A stretch of 64,000 bases of DNA from Anaerolineae bacterium (GCA_003327455.1 QOQU01000013.1:62001-126000); one strand, 5' to 3'. Positions 54,216 to 62,844 are shown, counted from the first letter of the stretch. The notes: generated from the sequence alone by a model not told the origin. Made by a program: numbers and translations.

Positions 54216-54676
54216 AGACAAATACCTCCAGATGAAAAATATACCGGTAATACGCAGGGCTTCTCACTGTTTGGGTGAAAGCGGGGGTTGGATAACGACG
54301 CTGTTTGCTGCGGAGCGATATCCGAAAACATTGTTCACCTCCCCCTCATGCCCGATGGATAAGGGATTTAAGAACCTAAAAATCGCTCAGCGCAGATAGA
54401 CCCAAAACCACGAACACACCACAGTCAGGATACCAGGCGCAAACCAGACCAGACAACCTGCAGCCAATCGCTCTGCAACATCGCAGAGGGGATCATCGGC
54501 CCTGGTTCTGGCTTATTTTATACAATTATACCCCAGTTACTCTATAAATGACGGGGCTCTGCCATTCGACGGAGCGGAGGCTGTATGGGGGTGTCACGGT
54601 TGCGACTATCATCCTCCCCGACGTGCCTTTGGTCTGTGACCGTTGGACAGTGCCACGTCGCTAGCCACTACCCCTC
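54216..54676. other. 461-bp gap left of the cassette array
   Basis: A minus-strand frame near 54400-54510 reads 'RLAAGCLVWFAPGILTVVCS' then a stop, without a start codon, so it may be a gene remnant. An AT-rich segment around 54508-54550 could hold a promoter. A GTTGGAC box lies at 54642-54648 but I found no partner, so no attC is called here. Confidence 0.3.
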
Positions 54677-55153
54677 TTAGCTCACGGCTTTCTTCACCAA
54701 CGCAGCGATCCTGGCTTCTACCTCCGGTTTCAACTCCGTCAATGCGAACGAGGTCGCCCACATGGCGCCGTCATCGAGATTCGCCTGATCGGTGAAGCCC
54801 AGCGTGGCGTATCTTGTCTTGAACCTGGCTGCGCTCTGGAAGAAGCATACAACCTTTCCGTCCCTGGCATAGGCCGGCATCCCATACCAGGTTCTGGGTG
54901 ATAGCACGGGCGCGCTGGCTGTGATAATTTCGTGCAAACGCGCCGCCATACTGCGCTCCGGCTCTGGCATCTCTGCGATCTTCGCCAGCAGAGCACTCTC
55001 ACCATCCGCTTTTTCGCCCCATTTCACTTCTTCTGCCCGCTCCTTCATCGCCAGTCGTTCCTCAGCGGAGAATCCCTGCCTCGTCTTACGACTGGCGATT
55101 GTACTTCTCTCGCGCTGCTTGGCGCCCTTTTGCGTATCCTGTAAATCACCCAT
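54677..55153 (-). CDS. DUF1801 family protein (leftmost array gene)
   Basis: 158 residues starting from the ATG 55151-55153; the longer frame runs into the attC-like site. '[20 protein letters not shown]' and '[19 protein letters not shown]' are the DUF1801/YdhG-like signature. The N-terminal 50 residues are charged and helical. DUF1801 proteins are common as integron cassette genes and have no certain function. It starts 36 bases after the attC-like site at 55189-55287, as a cassette gene would. Confidence 0.75.
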   Translation of the reverse strand: MGDLQDTQKGAKQRERSTIASRKTRQGFSAEERLAMKERAEEVKWGEKADGESALLAKIAEMPEPERSMAARLHEIITASAPVLSPRTWYGMPAYARDGKVVCFFQSAARFKTRYATLGFTDQANLDDGAMWATSFALTELKPEVEARIAALVKKAVS

Positions 55154-55188
55154 CGAGCCTCCTGTGGAGAATGTTGTGGAAATACCCC

Positions 55189-55287
55189 ACCCAACGACCG
55201 CGCTTTCCATACACTGCTTAGCGGTGCGCCAACAGGTGGACGCTGTCGCTGAGCAGCGGTCGAGATGAGTGGCAAGAACGGTTGGGT
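55189..55287 (-). other. attC-like site (99 bp)
   Basis: ACCCAAC (55189-55195) and GTTGGGT (55281-55287) are perfect complements. CGACCGC and GCGGTCG further pair inside. It lies 28 bases after the stop of the zinc-ribbon gene and 36 before the DUF1801 start. Confidence 0.55.
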
Positions 55288-55314
55288 CTGGGTTGGATGA
55301 GCAGCCGCAGGAGG

Positions 55315-55599
55315 TCAATCGAAGTCGAACAAATCGCCAAGAAAGCCCCGTTTTTTCTTTCTGCGGTAATACTCATCGTCGTCGTAATCTTTGTATTCTC
55401 GCCATTCCCTTTTTCCTTCTCCCCACTGCTGCCAGGCAAGACGATCAGGCGAAGCCCCTGACGCCGTTGCACGTTCAATGATCTTGTCGAGTTCACCTCG
55501 ATCCAGCCATACACCCCGGCACTGAGGACAATAATCTATCTCAATACCCTGTCTCTCAGCCATGACCAGGGCAACTTCCTTACAAACAGGACAATTCAT
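55315..55599 (-). CDS. TFIIB-type zinc-ribbon protein
   Basis: 94 residues. Two Cys pairs, '[20 protein letters not shown]' and '[17 protein letters not shown]', form the zf-TFIIB (YjbM/YfgJ-like) zinc ribbon. A charged region and a Lys/Asp-rich tail ('[16 protein letters not shown]') follow. Proteins like this are common stand-alone zinc-binding modules of unknown role. It sits 28 bases before an attC-like site and is thus a probable cassette gene. Confidence 0.8.
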   Translation of the reverse strand: MNCPVCKEVALVMAERQGIEIDYCPQCRGVWLDRGELDKIIERATASGASPDRLAWQQWGEGKREWREYKDYDDDEYYRRKKKRGFLGDLFDFD

Positions 55600-55752
55600 G
55601 CGATACCTCCTTTACCTATACCACTACGTTATACTCATCACCACCGGCCGTAGCCTGACGGCCGCTCAAAGCCAAGTCTGGTGTAATCCGAGATGAGGCT
55701 CTTTAGCCACATGGCAGGTGTCAAAGTGAGCGCGCATATATCGCACCTTTGC

Positions 55753-55908
55753 CTATACATAAACACTGCTCGAATCGGGGTTGGAGTTGGTTGAAGTTAT
55801 TTGGCGGAACAGTGTTGGCGCAACCCATGGTTTTAACCTTCGTCGCATAGCGTGGTAACGATAGAGTTCTATCAACTTCTTCTGCATTCGTGTATTGATT
55901 ATATTCAT
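55753..55908 (-). CDS. Possible small basic protein (51 aa)
   Basis: The ATG at 55906-55908 has an AAAGGA six bases upstream. The product 'MNIINTRMQKKLIELYRYHA' continues into a basic stretch and a Ser/Asn-rich tail. No family is recognised. It lies between the CPBP attC-like site and the zinc-ribbon gene, so it may be a small cassette gene, though no attC is visible between it and the zinc-ribbon gene. Confidence 0.35.
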   Translation of the reverse strand: MNIINTRMQKKLIELYRYHAMRRRLKPWVAPTLFRQITSTNSNPDSSSVYV

Positions 55909-55973
55909 TTTTATTCCTTTGCTCAATCTCACGCACAATTGGATAGGGCTGTCGTCATCCCCATTGCTAACCC

Positions 55974-56039
55974 GCATAACAGATTGGCTCAGCGGCGGCG
56001 TGGCGCAGGCGAAGCCGTGCGGTGGAGCGGCTGTCAGCC
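55974..56039 (-). other. Degenerate attC-like site
   Basis: GCATAAC (55974-55980) faces GTCAGCC (56033-56039). GGCTCAGCGGC pairs with GCGGCTGTCAGCC with a two-base bulge. The CPBP stop codon (TGA at 56034-56036) lies inside the box, as in other cassettes. Confidence 0.5.
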
Positions 56040-56822
56040 TGCTTTTTGCCTTTCAAGACGAGAGAGATTTATTTGACCAAATATTCCGATCACCAGAAGC
56101 GCCGCAATAGAACTCACCATAGCGGAGGCGATAATGGATACGCCGGGTATCAGCGCTCCAGCCATGTTCAGGGCGATATGAAATAGAGCGACCAACAAGA
56201 GACTGCCTTCGGTGCTGTTATAGAGCCAGGTGAAGAGAAAAGTGTTTGCAATAAGGCCGATGAACCAGGGGAGAAAGGGATACTCGGCCATCGGTCCGCC
56301 CACCCAAAAGAAAAGCGGTAGATGCCACAATCCCCATAATAAACCGACAATGAGCGAGGCCCCCAAGGCGTTGTATTGCTTCTGCAAGCGTGGTAAGGCA
56401 AAACCGCGCCAGCCTACCTCTTCCCAAGGATTGGCGATCAGGGATGACACCAGAACGGTAAGGGAAAATGAAAATCCCTGTTGTCCAGAGTGAACTGCGG
56501 GAAACCCGAAAAGTCTGGTTATCCGTTGTCCGGCGAAGAAGAGCACAACCGGGCCGAGCACGGCAAGGAGATACCAGACGAAACCCACGCGCCAATAGGT
56601 GAAAGCCTTGAATAAGCTCCGAACCCCTGTTTTTCCATCCACTGACCTGGATACGAGAATAGCTGCCAGGGCAGGGCCAATGGCGGGAAAGATGAGCAGG
56701 ATTTGGAAGGACGGATTATCGAATGGGGCAATCCCATGCGAACCAAGCGCAAGCGGTACCCAGCCAAACCAGGAGAGACCAAAAGCCAGGATATAGAACC
56801 AGATGAGGGGATGTTTTTTCAT
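56034..56822 (-). CDS. CPBP family intramembrane metalloprotease
   Basis: About 262 residues, eight or so membrane helices. The CPBP (Abi/CAAX-protease-like) motifs are present: 'ANPWEEVGWRGFALPRL' (EExxxR), 'GLLWGLWHLPLFFW' (the Trp/His helix) and 'LVALFHIALNMAG' (HxxxN). The Glu and His residues would bind the catalytic metal in the membrane. The start taken is the ATG at 56820-56822; a GTG two codons upstream is possible. Its stop lies inside the attC-like box and its start is about 26 bases after the previous one. Substrate unknown; some relatives give bacteriocin immunity. Confidence 0.85.
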   Translation of the reverse strand: MKKHPLIWFYILAFGLSWFGWVPLALGSHGIAPFDNPSFQILLIFPAIGPALAAILVSRSVDGKTGVRSLFKAFTYWRVGFVWYLLAVLGPVVLFFAGQRITRLFGFPAVHSGQQGFSFSLTVLVSSLIANPWEEVGWRGFALPRLQKQYNALGASLIVGLLWGLWHLPLFFWVGGPMAEYPFLPWFIGLIANTFLFTWLYNSTEGSLLLVALFHIALNMAGALIPGVSIIASAMVSSIAALLVIGIFGQINLSRLERQKAG

Positions 56823-56847
56823 TGTCACCTTATCTTTCAGAGGAGGG

Positions 56848-56903
56848 AGCTAACGGTCGGCATAACCCGCGCGGAGCGCGTCGGGTACATGCCGTTGTTG
56901 AGC
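56848..56903 (-). other. attC-like site (56 bp)
   Basis: AGCTAAC (56848-56854) faces GTTGAGC (56897-56903). The arms GGCATAACCCG and CGGGTACATGCC pair over ten bases with one bulge, ending in a GC-rich loop. One base of the left box deviates from the consensus. Confidence 0.6.
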
Positions 56904-56922
56904 AGCCCAGATGCAAGGGACA

Positions 56923-57543
56923 TCATTCGGGTAATTGTTCATCTGGTGTTTCCTCTACTGACCTTATAGGACCGTGCGCGGGATACACTCGGATGACCCC
57001 CTTTTCTCGCAGGAGTCTCCAGGTTGCCAGAGCGACAGGGTTATCGAAGGCGTAGGCTTCCGGCGGGAGATCCCCGGTAAATGCTGATCCGTCATCAAGG
57101 AGAAGCGAGACACAATGATCGGTGTGGCCGGGTGTATGCACGATTTCTCCAGCAATTCCGATCTGGCTGAGGATTTGACGGCTCTGCTCGCAGGAGATGA
57201 CGACGTTGCCCTCCGCTGTGATATCCACGTAGTGGTCGTCTGGCTTGGTCCAGGTCTTCATGATGGGGATGGCATCAACCTGAACATCAATTACGAGGAG
57301 GGGAACGCCTTCCCTTTTTAATTCTTCTGCAAGCCCCGCATGGTCAATGTGATAGTGGGTGGCGAGGGCGTAGCGAATCTCGCGGAGAGATATCCCCATC
57401 TTCTTGAGGTTTGCCTTCATGGTTCCGAGGGTCCCTGGCCAGCCGATATCGACGAGCAAGCGAGAAGTGCCCGCACTTATAACCCAGTAGTTGGTTGAGC
57501 GGTAACCAACGTTCACAATCGTCACAGGTGTTACTTTGTCCAT
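56923..57543 (-). CDS. Metallo-beta-lactamase fold hydrolase
   Basis: About 206 residues. The start used is the ATG 57541-57543, 16 bases after the attC-like box; the longer frame reads into the site. The metal ligands are 'ALATHYHIDHAGLA' (HxHxDH), 'HTPGHTDHCVSL' and 'AFTGDLPPE', with 'VYPAHGP' as last His. The fold hydrolyses esters, lactones, thioesters or phosphodiesters in different branches; the substrate here is unclear. It is not a close beta-lactamase relative by eye. Confidence 0.85.
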   Translation of the reverse strand: MDKVTPVTIVNVGYRSTNYWVISAGTSRLLVDIGWPGTLGTMKANLKKMGISLREIRYALATHYHIDHAGLAEELKREGVPLLVIDVQVDAIPIMKTWTKPDDHYVDITAEGNVVISCEQSRQILSQIGIAGEIVHTPGHTDHCVSLLLDDGSAFTGDLPPEAYAFDNPVALATWRLLREKGVIRVYPAHGPIRSVEETPDEQLPE

Positions 57544-57558
57544 AGTTCGCTGAGTGCT

Positions 57559-57623
57559 GCCCAACGGGCTGCGCTTCACCTGTGGCGAGCCGCGAAGCCG
57601 ACAGGTGGATGCGCTTGTTGGGC
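57559..57623 (-). other. attC site (65 bp), best-formed example
   Basis: GCCCAAC (57559-57565) and GTTGGGC (57617-57623) are perfect complements. TGCGCTTCACCTGT pairs with ACAGGTGGATGCGC leaving one extra base, the asymmetry expected of attC. It separates the lipocalin-like and metallo-beta-lactamase genes with 20 and 16 base gaps. Confidence 0.8.
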
Positions 57624-57642
57624 GGCGTTTTTCAACTTGACT

Positions 57643-58263
57643 TTACCGTCTTTCAAAAGTAATTATATAACCACTGTCAGGGTCGCCAACATAATCGTAT
57701 ATGAGATAAGGAGGCTGGTTTCCATACAAGTAAAAATAAGTAACTAAATCGTTAGCAACACCATCCATTTCAGTAAAATGAACTCTTATGCTCCAATTCC
57801 CATTCACATCTGTTTCAATATTCCATGTTCCCGAACCCGATTCAAATTCCCCGCCAGACTCACCAAAGTTCCATACCATATCTGGAAGGTTTGTCATCAC
57901 GAACGTTCCATCATCTCGAAACTCGAAGGCGTGAACACCTGGCTCGTACCCTTCTTTACGAATACTCTCAAGAGAGCTTTCTGTAAGTTGCCATAAGCCT
58001 ACAATATCTTGTTCGGCTGGTTTACGGCTTGGTGCAGGTGGGTACATGGACGACATAAGTGAATCGCCCATTACCCAAAATAACGCGCAGCCGCCAATTA
58101 CAGCCATGACTATTGCTATCGGCAAAGCTTTAAGCCATATATTCTCAATCGAATATCTTCTTCCTATCAGTAAGCCAATCACGTAAACAAATACGCCGAT
58201 CAATAATGATGCAATTATTCCAAGTATCAAAGCCACATAACCCATACAAACTACGGTGGGCAT
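57643..58263 (-). CDS. Membrane-anchored lipocalin-like protein (206 aa)
   Basis: Two N-terminal membrane helices ('ILGIIASLLIGVFVYVIGLL' and 'LPIAIVMAVIGGCALFWVM') lead to an extracytoplasmic domain of ~130 residues with alternating strands: 'DIVGLWQLTESSLESI', 'AFEFRDDGTFVM', 'SGTWNIETDVNGNWSIRVHF', 'GYIITFERR'. This resembles the 'lipocalin-like' domains found in many cassette-borne hypothetical proteins. No active site is visible. The gene sits between two attC sites. Confidence 0.65.
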   Translation of the reverse strand: MPTVVCMGYVALILGIIASLLIGVFVYVIGLLIGRRYSIENIWLKALPIAIVMAVIGGCALFWVMGDSLMSSMYPPAPSRKPAEQDIVGLWQLTESSLESIRKEGYEPGVHAFEFRDDGTFVMTNLPDMVWNFGESGGEFESGSGTWNIETDVNGNWSIRVHFTEMDGVANDLVTYFYLYGNQPPYLIYDYVGDPDSGYIITFERR

Positions 58264-58303
58264 AAATATACCTCTTATATCATTTCAGATCATTTCTTCA
58301 GCC

Positions 58304-58434
58304 GCCCAACGGTGAGCGTTAGCGGTAGGCGGGACTTGGCAAGACATACTCCGAGCGTAGAAAAAACTCAAAGGGGCAGACTCCCTTGGGGCGGGACGAA
58401 TGCCCCTGCCTGTCCGCTGCACGCTGTGTTAGGT
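58304..58434 (-). other. Long attC site (131 bp)
   Basis: GCCCAAC (58304-58310) and GTTAGGT (58428-58434). The stop codon of the nuclease-like gene lies within the second box (TAA at 58429-58431 on the minus strand), a classic cassette feature. It aligns with the 132-bp site at 16894-17025. Confidence 0.75.
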
Positions 58435-58944
58435 GGGGTTTTGGACCCCTAGAAATTGAAATCGCACAATACGAATTTCCTTTCCCGTCACGTGCATAAG
58501 CTCCTCAAAAAATTGAATCTGCGATTCTCGTAATTTATCGCGCGGGCTTTTGACTTCGCAGAAAAACCAATCTTTGTAATCAGCGGAATAAACGAGCAAA
58601 TCGGGGCATTGTGTAACACTTGAAATCCCGCGGCTTGCGATGAAGTCAAGAACCTCACCAGTCATCAACGATTCTAAAACCTTTCGCTTGCGTGGGTGGG
58701 ATTTGTACGCATAGGCTTCGACCAGACTCAACAAACCAGCGGTGTGGTATAGGAGAATGGCTGCAAACCATTCATAGTAATGGAGACCAAGATGTCTTTG
58801 ATTGAGCGCAATCTGTGTGTCCTGGCTATCAAACAACATCGGATAGGCGGCTGACCACTCTTCAACAAGGTGACCCGTGCAGAAGAGATCACGGTGAGCA
58901 GAGTGTGTTATGAAAGTAGCGTAGGTTTTGAAACTCTCCATCAT
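58429..58944 (-). CDS. VRR-NUC-like (PD-(D/E)xK) nuclease protein
   Basis: 171 residues. The C-terminal half has 'QCPDLLVYSADYKDWFFCEV' followed by 'KSPRDKLRESQIQFFEELMH': the D ... ExK arrangement of VRR-NUC/PD-(D/E)xK nucleases. The N-terminal half is helical ('HYYEWFAAILLYHTAGLLSL'). Family members cut branched or unusual DNA. As a solitary cassette gene it could be a defence or repair function; that is inference. The stop codon overlaps the attC R box. Confidence 0.65.
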   Translation of the reverse strand: MMESFKTYATFITHSAHRDLFCTGHLVEEWSAAYPMLFDSQDTQIALNQRHLGLHYYEWFAAILLYHTAGLLSLVEAYAYKSHPRKRKVLESLMTGEVLDFIASRGISSVTQCPDLLVYSADYKDWFFCEVKSPRDKLRESQIQFFEELMHVTGKEIRIVRFQFLGVQNPT

Positions 58945-58987
58945 TGCACCTATAATTTATGCTCTGAGCGCGAGGCATATTTTCTCC

Positions 58988-59065
58988 GCCCAACACCAGG
59001 CTAACCTGCGAGCGACGAGGCGCGAAGCGCAGACGTAGCGATCCAGGTTGAGCGCCGTGTTATGC
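58988..59065 (-). other. attC site (78 bp)
   Basis: GCCCAAC (58988-58994) and GTTATGC (59059-59065). AACCTGCGAGCGACG pairs with CGTAGCGATCCAGGTT leaving bulges. The dihydrofolate-reductase-like stop (TAA at 59060-59062 read on the minus strand) lies within the box. Confidence 0.75.
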
Positions 59066-59629
59066 GGCATTTGCTACCGCGTATTTGCTTTGCACAAACC
59101 CGTTTTCATACACCCTTGTGGATACATGTTGTAGCCGGATGTCATGCGCCAATGGACCAAAAAGCGGTACGCCCTCGCCAATTATTACGGGGATTCTGGT
59201 GATAGTCATATCCTGAATCAAACCGGCTTGCAGGAAGCCCTGGATTGTCTTTCCACCATCAACGTATACGTGCACAGAACCGGACGAAGCCAATCTTTGA
59301 ATCAGTTCTGTAGGGGACGATGATGTGCCTTTCACGCCCTCGTTGAGTCTCTTGGGTTCCTTCGGAAAGCCGCTGCTCAACACGATGACCTTTTTACCTC
59401 GATATGGCCATTCCTTGAATGTTAGTGCCAGCTCGTAAGTCTTACGTCCCATAACGAGGGTGTCTATGGATGCAAAGAATTCATTGAAGCCATAGTCTTC
59501 GCCCCCGGCCACACTATCGCTGCCCGGCAACCAATCAAGATCGCCGTTCTTTCTTGCGATGAAGCCATCCAGGCTCGTTGCGATAAATACTGAGCACTTA
59601 ACCGACACATTAATTCCTTGATGCCGCAT
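59060..59629 (-). CDS. RibD C-terminal/dihydrofolate-reductase-like protein
   Basis: About 189 residues. 'SVFIATSLDGFIARKNGDLD', 'TLVMGRKTYELALTF', 'KVIVLSSGFPKEP' and 'VYVDGGKTIQGFLQAG' are the NADPH- and substrate-binding blocks of the RibD_C/DHFR-like family; 'IPVIIGEGVPLFG' ends the domain. The start lies inside the attC R box (ATG 59627-59629); a GTG seven codons later is also possible. RibD_C relatives are very common as integron cassette genes, and the family includes trimethoprim-insensitive reductases, but resistance is not implied. Confidence 0.8.
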   Translation of the reverse strand: MRHQGINVSVKCSVFIATSLDGFIARKNGDLDWLPGSDSVAGGEDYGFNEFFASIDTLVMGRKTYELALTFKEWPYRGKKVIVLSSGFPKEPKRLNEGVKGTSSSPTELIQRLASSGSVHVYVDGGKTIQGFLQAGLIQDMTITRIPVIIGEGVPLFGPLAHDIRLQHVSTRVYENGFVQSKYAVANAA

Positions 59630-59687
59630 AATGGTAGGGTTCAGCCGCACGCGCAGCAAAGCGTGTCGGCTGGATGCAGTGTTGGGC
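59626..59687 (-). other. attC site (62 bp)
   Basis: GCATAAT (59626-59632) and GTTGGGC (59681-59687). AGCCGCACGC pairs with GCGTGTCGGCT with one bulged base. It lies 16 bases after the stop of the OLD-family nuclease gene. Confidence 0.65.
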
Positions 59688-59702
59688 TGCCGATTGGATT
59701 CA

Positions 59703-61496
59703 CTAACTACCCACTAATGCCAAGACTGCCTGAACGATTTCCAACAGTTCGTGGTGTTCAATACCATCTTCCTCGTAGCGATCCATTTGCAGAATCTCGT
59801 CGCAAGACATATCCTGAATAACTTTGTAGATATTCTCGCCAAAGAGCGCCTTCATATCTGTATACTCATCATAAGGTATTAAAGCACGTCCTGATCTTGC
59901 GATAGCGTCAGGATGAAGGTAGTTCTCTATTTCACGCTTCCGAAGGATGAAGAATACTCCACCTTGAGCCTCGCATTTCTGCTTCCAGTTCAGTTTTCTG
60001 CCGGGGATATTGTGTTGTGGACTTTCTCGGTCACTATCCACGATCGCGCCAAAGCGACGGTTCAGGCGACCCATAGCCCGAAGATCAATCCAATGCTTCA
60101 GGGTTTCGCCTCCACACATCACACACCCTATCCGCCGATCATCAAAGTTGGCATCAGTAAGCCCTGCCTCCTTGAACTTCTGTGCAACAGCCATCCAGTA
60201 TTCAACATCAGACGGACCCTCGACAAAAATGCAGGCATTGTAGCCAGTGATTTGGTCGGAAGGTTCTACGCCAAGTTGTTCAGCCACATCAGAAAGGTCA
60301 AGCTCTGGTATCTGGATAGCTCTGGCAACACCAGTATCTCGCACCACTAACGCCAAGTCTTCAATTGGTGACGCTCCTGCAAAAACTGGCGAATGGGAAG
60401 TAACAATAACCTGATACCCTTCGTCGGCTAATTGACGGAATGATGCAACTAACTCCCGCTGAAGTCCTGGATGAAGGCAATTCTCAGGTTCTTCGACAGC
60501 GAAGACAAAATCGCCTCCAGTCTGTCGCTCCCTCTCGGCCAAATACTGGAAGAATGCGACCATAAGAAGCCGCCGATTTCCACTGCCTCTTCGGTCTAAA
60601 GAGTTCTCCACTCCATATTGATCTTTGCCGAATATCTGGAAGGTAACCGCTTTATCCCAAGAGAATTCGGGTTTGGCTGCAAGACCAGTGAATACATCTG
60701 TATGCCGCTGAAGTCGTGTAAATATCTTGTCAATTTCATCTTGAAGAGCTTTGCCTATGACTCCTGTAAAAGCATCTTTGGCATCAACCACATCGGGCTG
60801 TTCAGCCGCCGTCTTAACAATGGGTCGGAACTGGCTTTGAAATGAGGTCTCCCCAATACCAAGCTTAGTGTCTGTCTCAAACAACACAAATTCGGGCAGG
60901 AAAGAGCTGATCCTCTTCCAGAGTTCGTCCTTAGTTGTCAGTGTAAGCTCTCGCTCGACGAGTTGAATACCTTCATCCTGTGCTCTAGCGCGCAGGGCTT
61001 CTCGTTTGCCCTTGTTCGTGACGCCTCGCCCTGACCTGGTGACCTCAATTCCAACAGATGAACACAGTTCGTTGAGGTCCTTTTCTTTGAGAATAGGCAA
61101 TCCCGCAAATCGGTCATCCTCAAAATCCTGCGTAACTAGAGAAATGTTGAACTTGGTGAGACTGCCGCGTGGGTATACTTTGCGGATTCGAAGGTGACCA
61201 CTAGCGTCGAGCAGCATCTCTTCTTGTAGGGTTGTTTCGACACCATCCTCTAGCTCAATCTTGACGGGGAGTGAAGTGAAAGCGACTTCTATTACTACAT
61301 CGTCAGTAGAGCTCGCTCCACTGTATACGTCACCTTCCTCAATCTTCTGCCCTTCAAAGAACACTTGCAGTGCCCGCAGGATGTTCGACTTGCCAACATC
61401 GTTTGGGCCAACAATAGTAGCTAATGGACCAAGTCGAACCTCTTCCAAGACTGCAAATGGACCATAGTTATGGACGCGTATACTGTGGATTCTCAA
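59703..61496 (-). CDS. OLD-family ATP-dependent nuclease (ABC ATPase plus TOPRIM)
   Basis: 597 residues. The SMC-like ATPase start is 'MRIHSIRVHNYGPF' with Walker A 'TIVGPNDVGKSNILRAL'; signature and Walker B follow as 'VFAVEEPENCLHPGLQREL' and 'VIVTSHSPVF'. The C-terminal TOPRIM domain has 'ACIFVEGPSDVEYW' (catalytic Glu) and 'GAIVDSDRESPQ' (DxD). This is the OLD nuclease layout found in P2 Old and in GajA-type phage defence proteins. No GajB-like helicase is adjacent. Start: TTG at 61494-61496 with a GGAGG just upstream. It is the largest gene in the array. Confidence 0.85.
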   Translation of the reverse strand: MRIHSIRVHNYGPFAVLEEVRLGPLATIVGPNDVGKSNILRALQVFFEGQKIEEGDVYSGASSTDDVVIEVAFTSLPVKIELEDGVETTLQEEMLLDASGHLRIRKVYPRGSLTKFNISLVTQDFEDDRFAGLPILKEKDLNELCSSVGIEVTRSGRGVTNKGKREALRARAQDEGIQLVERELTLTTKDELWKRISSFLPEFVLFETDTKLGIGETSFQSQFRPIVKTAAEQPDVVDAKDAFTGVIGKALQDEIDKIFTRLQRHTDVFTGLAAKPEFSWDKAVTFQIFGKDQYGVENSLDRRGSGNRRLLMVAFFQYLAERERQTGGDFVFAVEEPENCLHPGLQRELVASFRQLADEGYQVIVTSHSPVFAGASPIEDLALVVRDTGVARAIQIPELDLSDVAEQLGVEPSDQITGYNACIFVEGPSDVEYWMAVAQKFKEAGLTDANFDDRRIGCVMCGGETLKHWIDLRAMGRLNRRFGAIVDSDRESPQHNIPGRKLNWKQKCEAQGGVFFILRKREIENYLHPDAIARSGRALIPYDEYTDMKALFGENIYKVIQDMSCDEILQMDRYEEDGIEHHELLEIVQAVLALVGS

Positions 61497-61541
61497 ATTG
61501 CCTCCGTATCTTTCGTACGTTGTTGCACCCTAAGGGAAACC

Positions 61542-61615
61542 GTCCAACGGTTTGCGCTTCAGCCGTGCTGCAAAAGACCGTCTGCCCCGAGCGCAGGTTA
61601 GCCTGCCAGTTGGAT
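61542..61615 (-). other. attC site (74 bp)
   Basis: GTCCAAC (61542-61548) and GTTGGAT (61609-61615) both fit the RYYYAAC / GTTRRRY consensus. TTTGCGCTTC pairs with GAGCGCAGG leaving one bulged base. It lies 36 bases after the small membrane protein gene. Confidence 0.65.
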
Positions 61616-61650
61616 GGCTACATAACAAACGCCATCTCAAGGCCTTGACG

Positions 61651-61941
61651 TCACTTGTTGAAATCCAAATACGCAACATAGACCAGGAGCCGACTGACCC
61701 ACAATTGGTCACAATGCAAGGATCGTGTGGGCTCACACGAGGCCTGCGATGGGTAAGTCGTATAACTGGCTAAACACGCGCACCCATCCATGTCCGCGAA
61801 GTCAAAGTGACCTGGGGTCAGATTCATGAAAGCCAGGAGCAGGACCACTGCGCCTACCACGCCTAGGATGAAAAGCCTAGCCACCTTTGCACCCCTAGAT
61901 GGACCATCGCCTGCCGGCAGATTAAATTCTTGAGAGAGCAT
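61651..61941 (-). CDS. Small single-pass membrane protein (96 aa)
   Basis: 96 residues with one strongly hydrophobic helix ('VARLFILGVVGAVVLLLAFM') after a polar N terminus. The C-terminal half has five Cys, among them 'DGCACLASY', 'ASCEPTRSLHC'. No family is recognised. It occupies a cassette of about 530 bp, most of which is a 200-bp untranslated leader. It is a plausible but unproven gene. Confidence 0.5.
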   Translation of the reverse strand: MLSQEFNLPAGDGPSRGAKVARLFILGVVGAVVLLLAFMNLTPGHFDFADMDGCACLASYTTYPSQASCEPTRSLHCDQLWVSRLLVYVAYLDFNK

Positions 61942-62142
61942 CTTAGCAACACTCCAAATCGGGATTATATTATACCGAAAACCCTTTGCGGCGGTGGTTG
62001 TAGTTGTAGCTGCTCGAGGTTAGAGCTTGTGAAGTCAACCTTCATGGAAAATACCACATGCAGGCCATTCCTGGCGGGCAAACGCCCTGCGCGTCAGCCG
62101 CACCGCGACTTTACCGAGAATGGCTTCTATTCGAGCCGCGTC

Positions 62143-62207
62143 ACCTAACCAATTTTGCGTCGATACCAGGCCACAGAGCGGCTTCAGACTGCCCGCGTTT
62201 GTTAGGC
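62143..62207 (-). other. attC-like site (65 bp)
   Basis: ACCTAAC (62143-62149) and GTTAGGC (62201-62207) both fit consensus and pair over six bases. Inner arms pair less well than in the other sites. Confidence 0.55.
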
Positions 62208-62283
62208 TACGTTCGCGTCCTTTTTGATACGCTCGCGACAAGAATCTACAAAACTCTGGAAATCAGAAAGACCAAGGCGTTCT

Positions 62284-62725
62284 TTAGTGGATAATAATCG
62301 TCGGCTCATTAAGGACAGAGATAAAGGCATGCGTGGATGTTATATCAGTGACTACTTCCCATTTGAGTTTAGTTTCACCCACGGCAGAGATTTCTTCCAG
62401 TTCCTCACCATCGACACGGAGGATTCGAGAGGCTAAATTAGCTCTTTTCTGTTGACCACGATAGGCTGATATATCCTGTCTTCGACTCATCCACTTAAAA
62501 AAGAGATGATATAACGAATAAGGAAGTAATTGCCAAAACGAGAAAGACAATGGGCGGTGTAGCTTGACTCGGGAGAAGCCAAGTTCCAAGTGCTACTGCC
62601 GTAAACCCAACAAGGTAAGCTACTCGAAGTACTAGAATTGGATTCTGCTTTCCCCGCCTGAGCAGCAAGTGATATTGCATCAGGGCGAAAATATCCTTTT
62701 CATTCAAATCGTATTGTATTACCAT
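62284..62725 (-). pseudogene. YcxB-like membrane protein gene, frameshifted at a T6 run
   Basis: Two frames make one YcxB-like product. The first (62495-62725) starts 'MVIQYDLNEKDIFALMQYHL' and has two membrane helices; the second (62284 to ~62510) continues 'KWMSRRQDISAYRG' into the soluble YcxB domain ('VGETKLKWEVVTDITSTHAF'). The switch falls at a run of six T's on the minus strand (about 62497-62502); removing one T restores a single ~145-residue frame. It may be a sequencing error in a homopolymer, a decayed gene or programmed slippage. It sits in a typical cassette, 21 bases after the attC box. Confidence 0.6.
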
Positions 62726-62745
62726 CTACACAGCCTACCGTGGCG

Positions 62746-62817
62746 GCCTAACGGTTGGCGCTTCAGCAGCGCGGCAAAGCGCAGGGGAACGCCATCGGCC
62801 GAAGTGAGTAGTTAGCC
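62746..62817 (-). other. attC-like site (72 bp)
   Basis: GCCTAAC (62746-62752) faces GTTAGCC (62811-62817), with one mismatch to consensus in the second box. It contains GGCGCTTCAGC, the same word as in the sites at 57559 and 61542. It lies 21 bases before the YcxB-like start. Confidence 0.55.
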
Positions 62818-62844
62818 CTCTCGCTTGCATTGAAAAGAACTTTT

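Noticed and set aside
54642-54648. GTTGGAC box after the DUF1801 gene
   Set aside because: Consensus right-hand box but no left-hand partner within 150 bases, so the left end of the array has no visible attC.
62035-62241. 68-residue minus-strand frame across the attC-like site at 62143
   Set aside because: It runs through the recombination site and has no ribosome binding site; a shadow of the palindrome.
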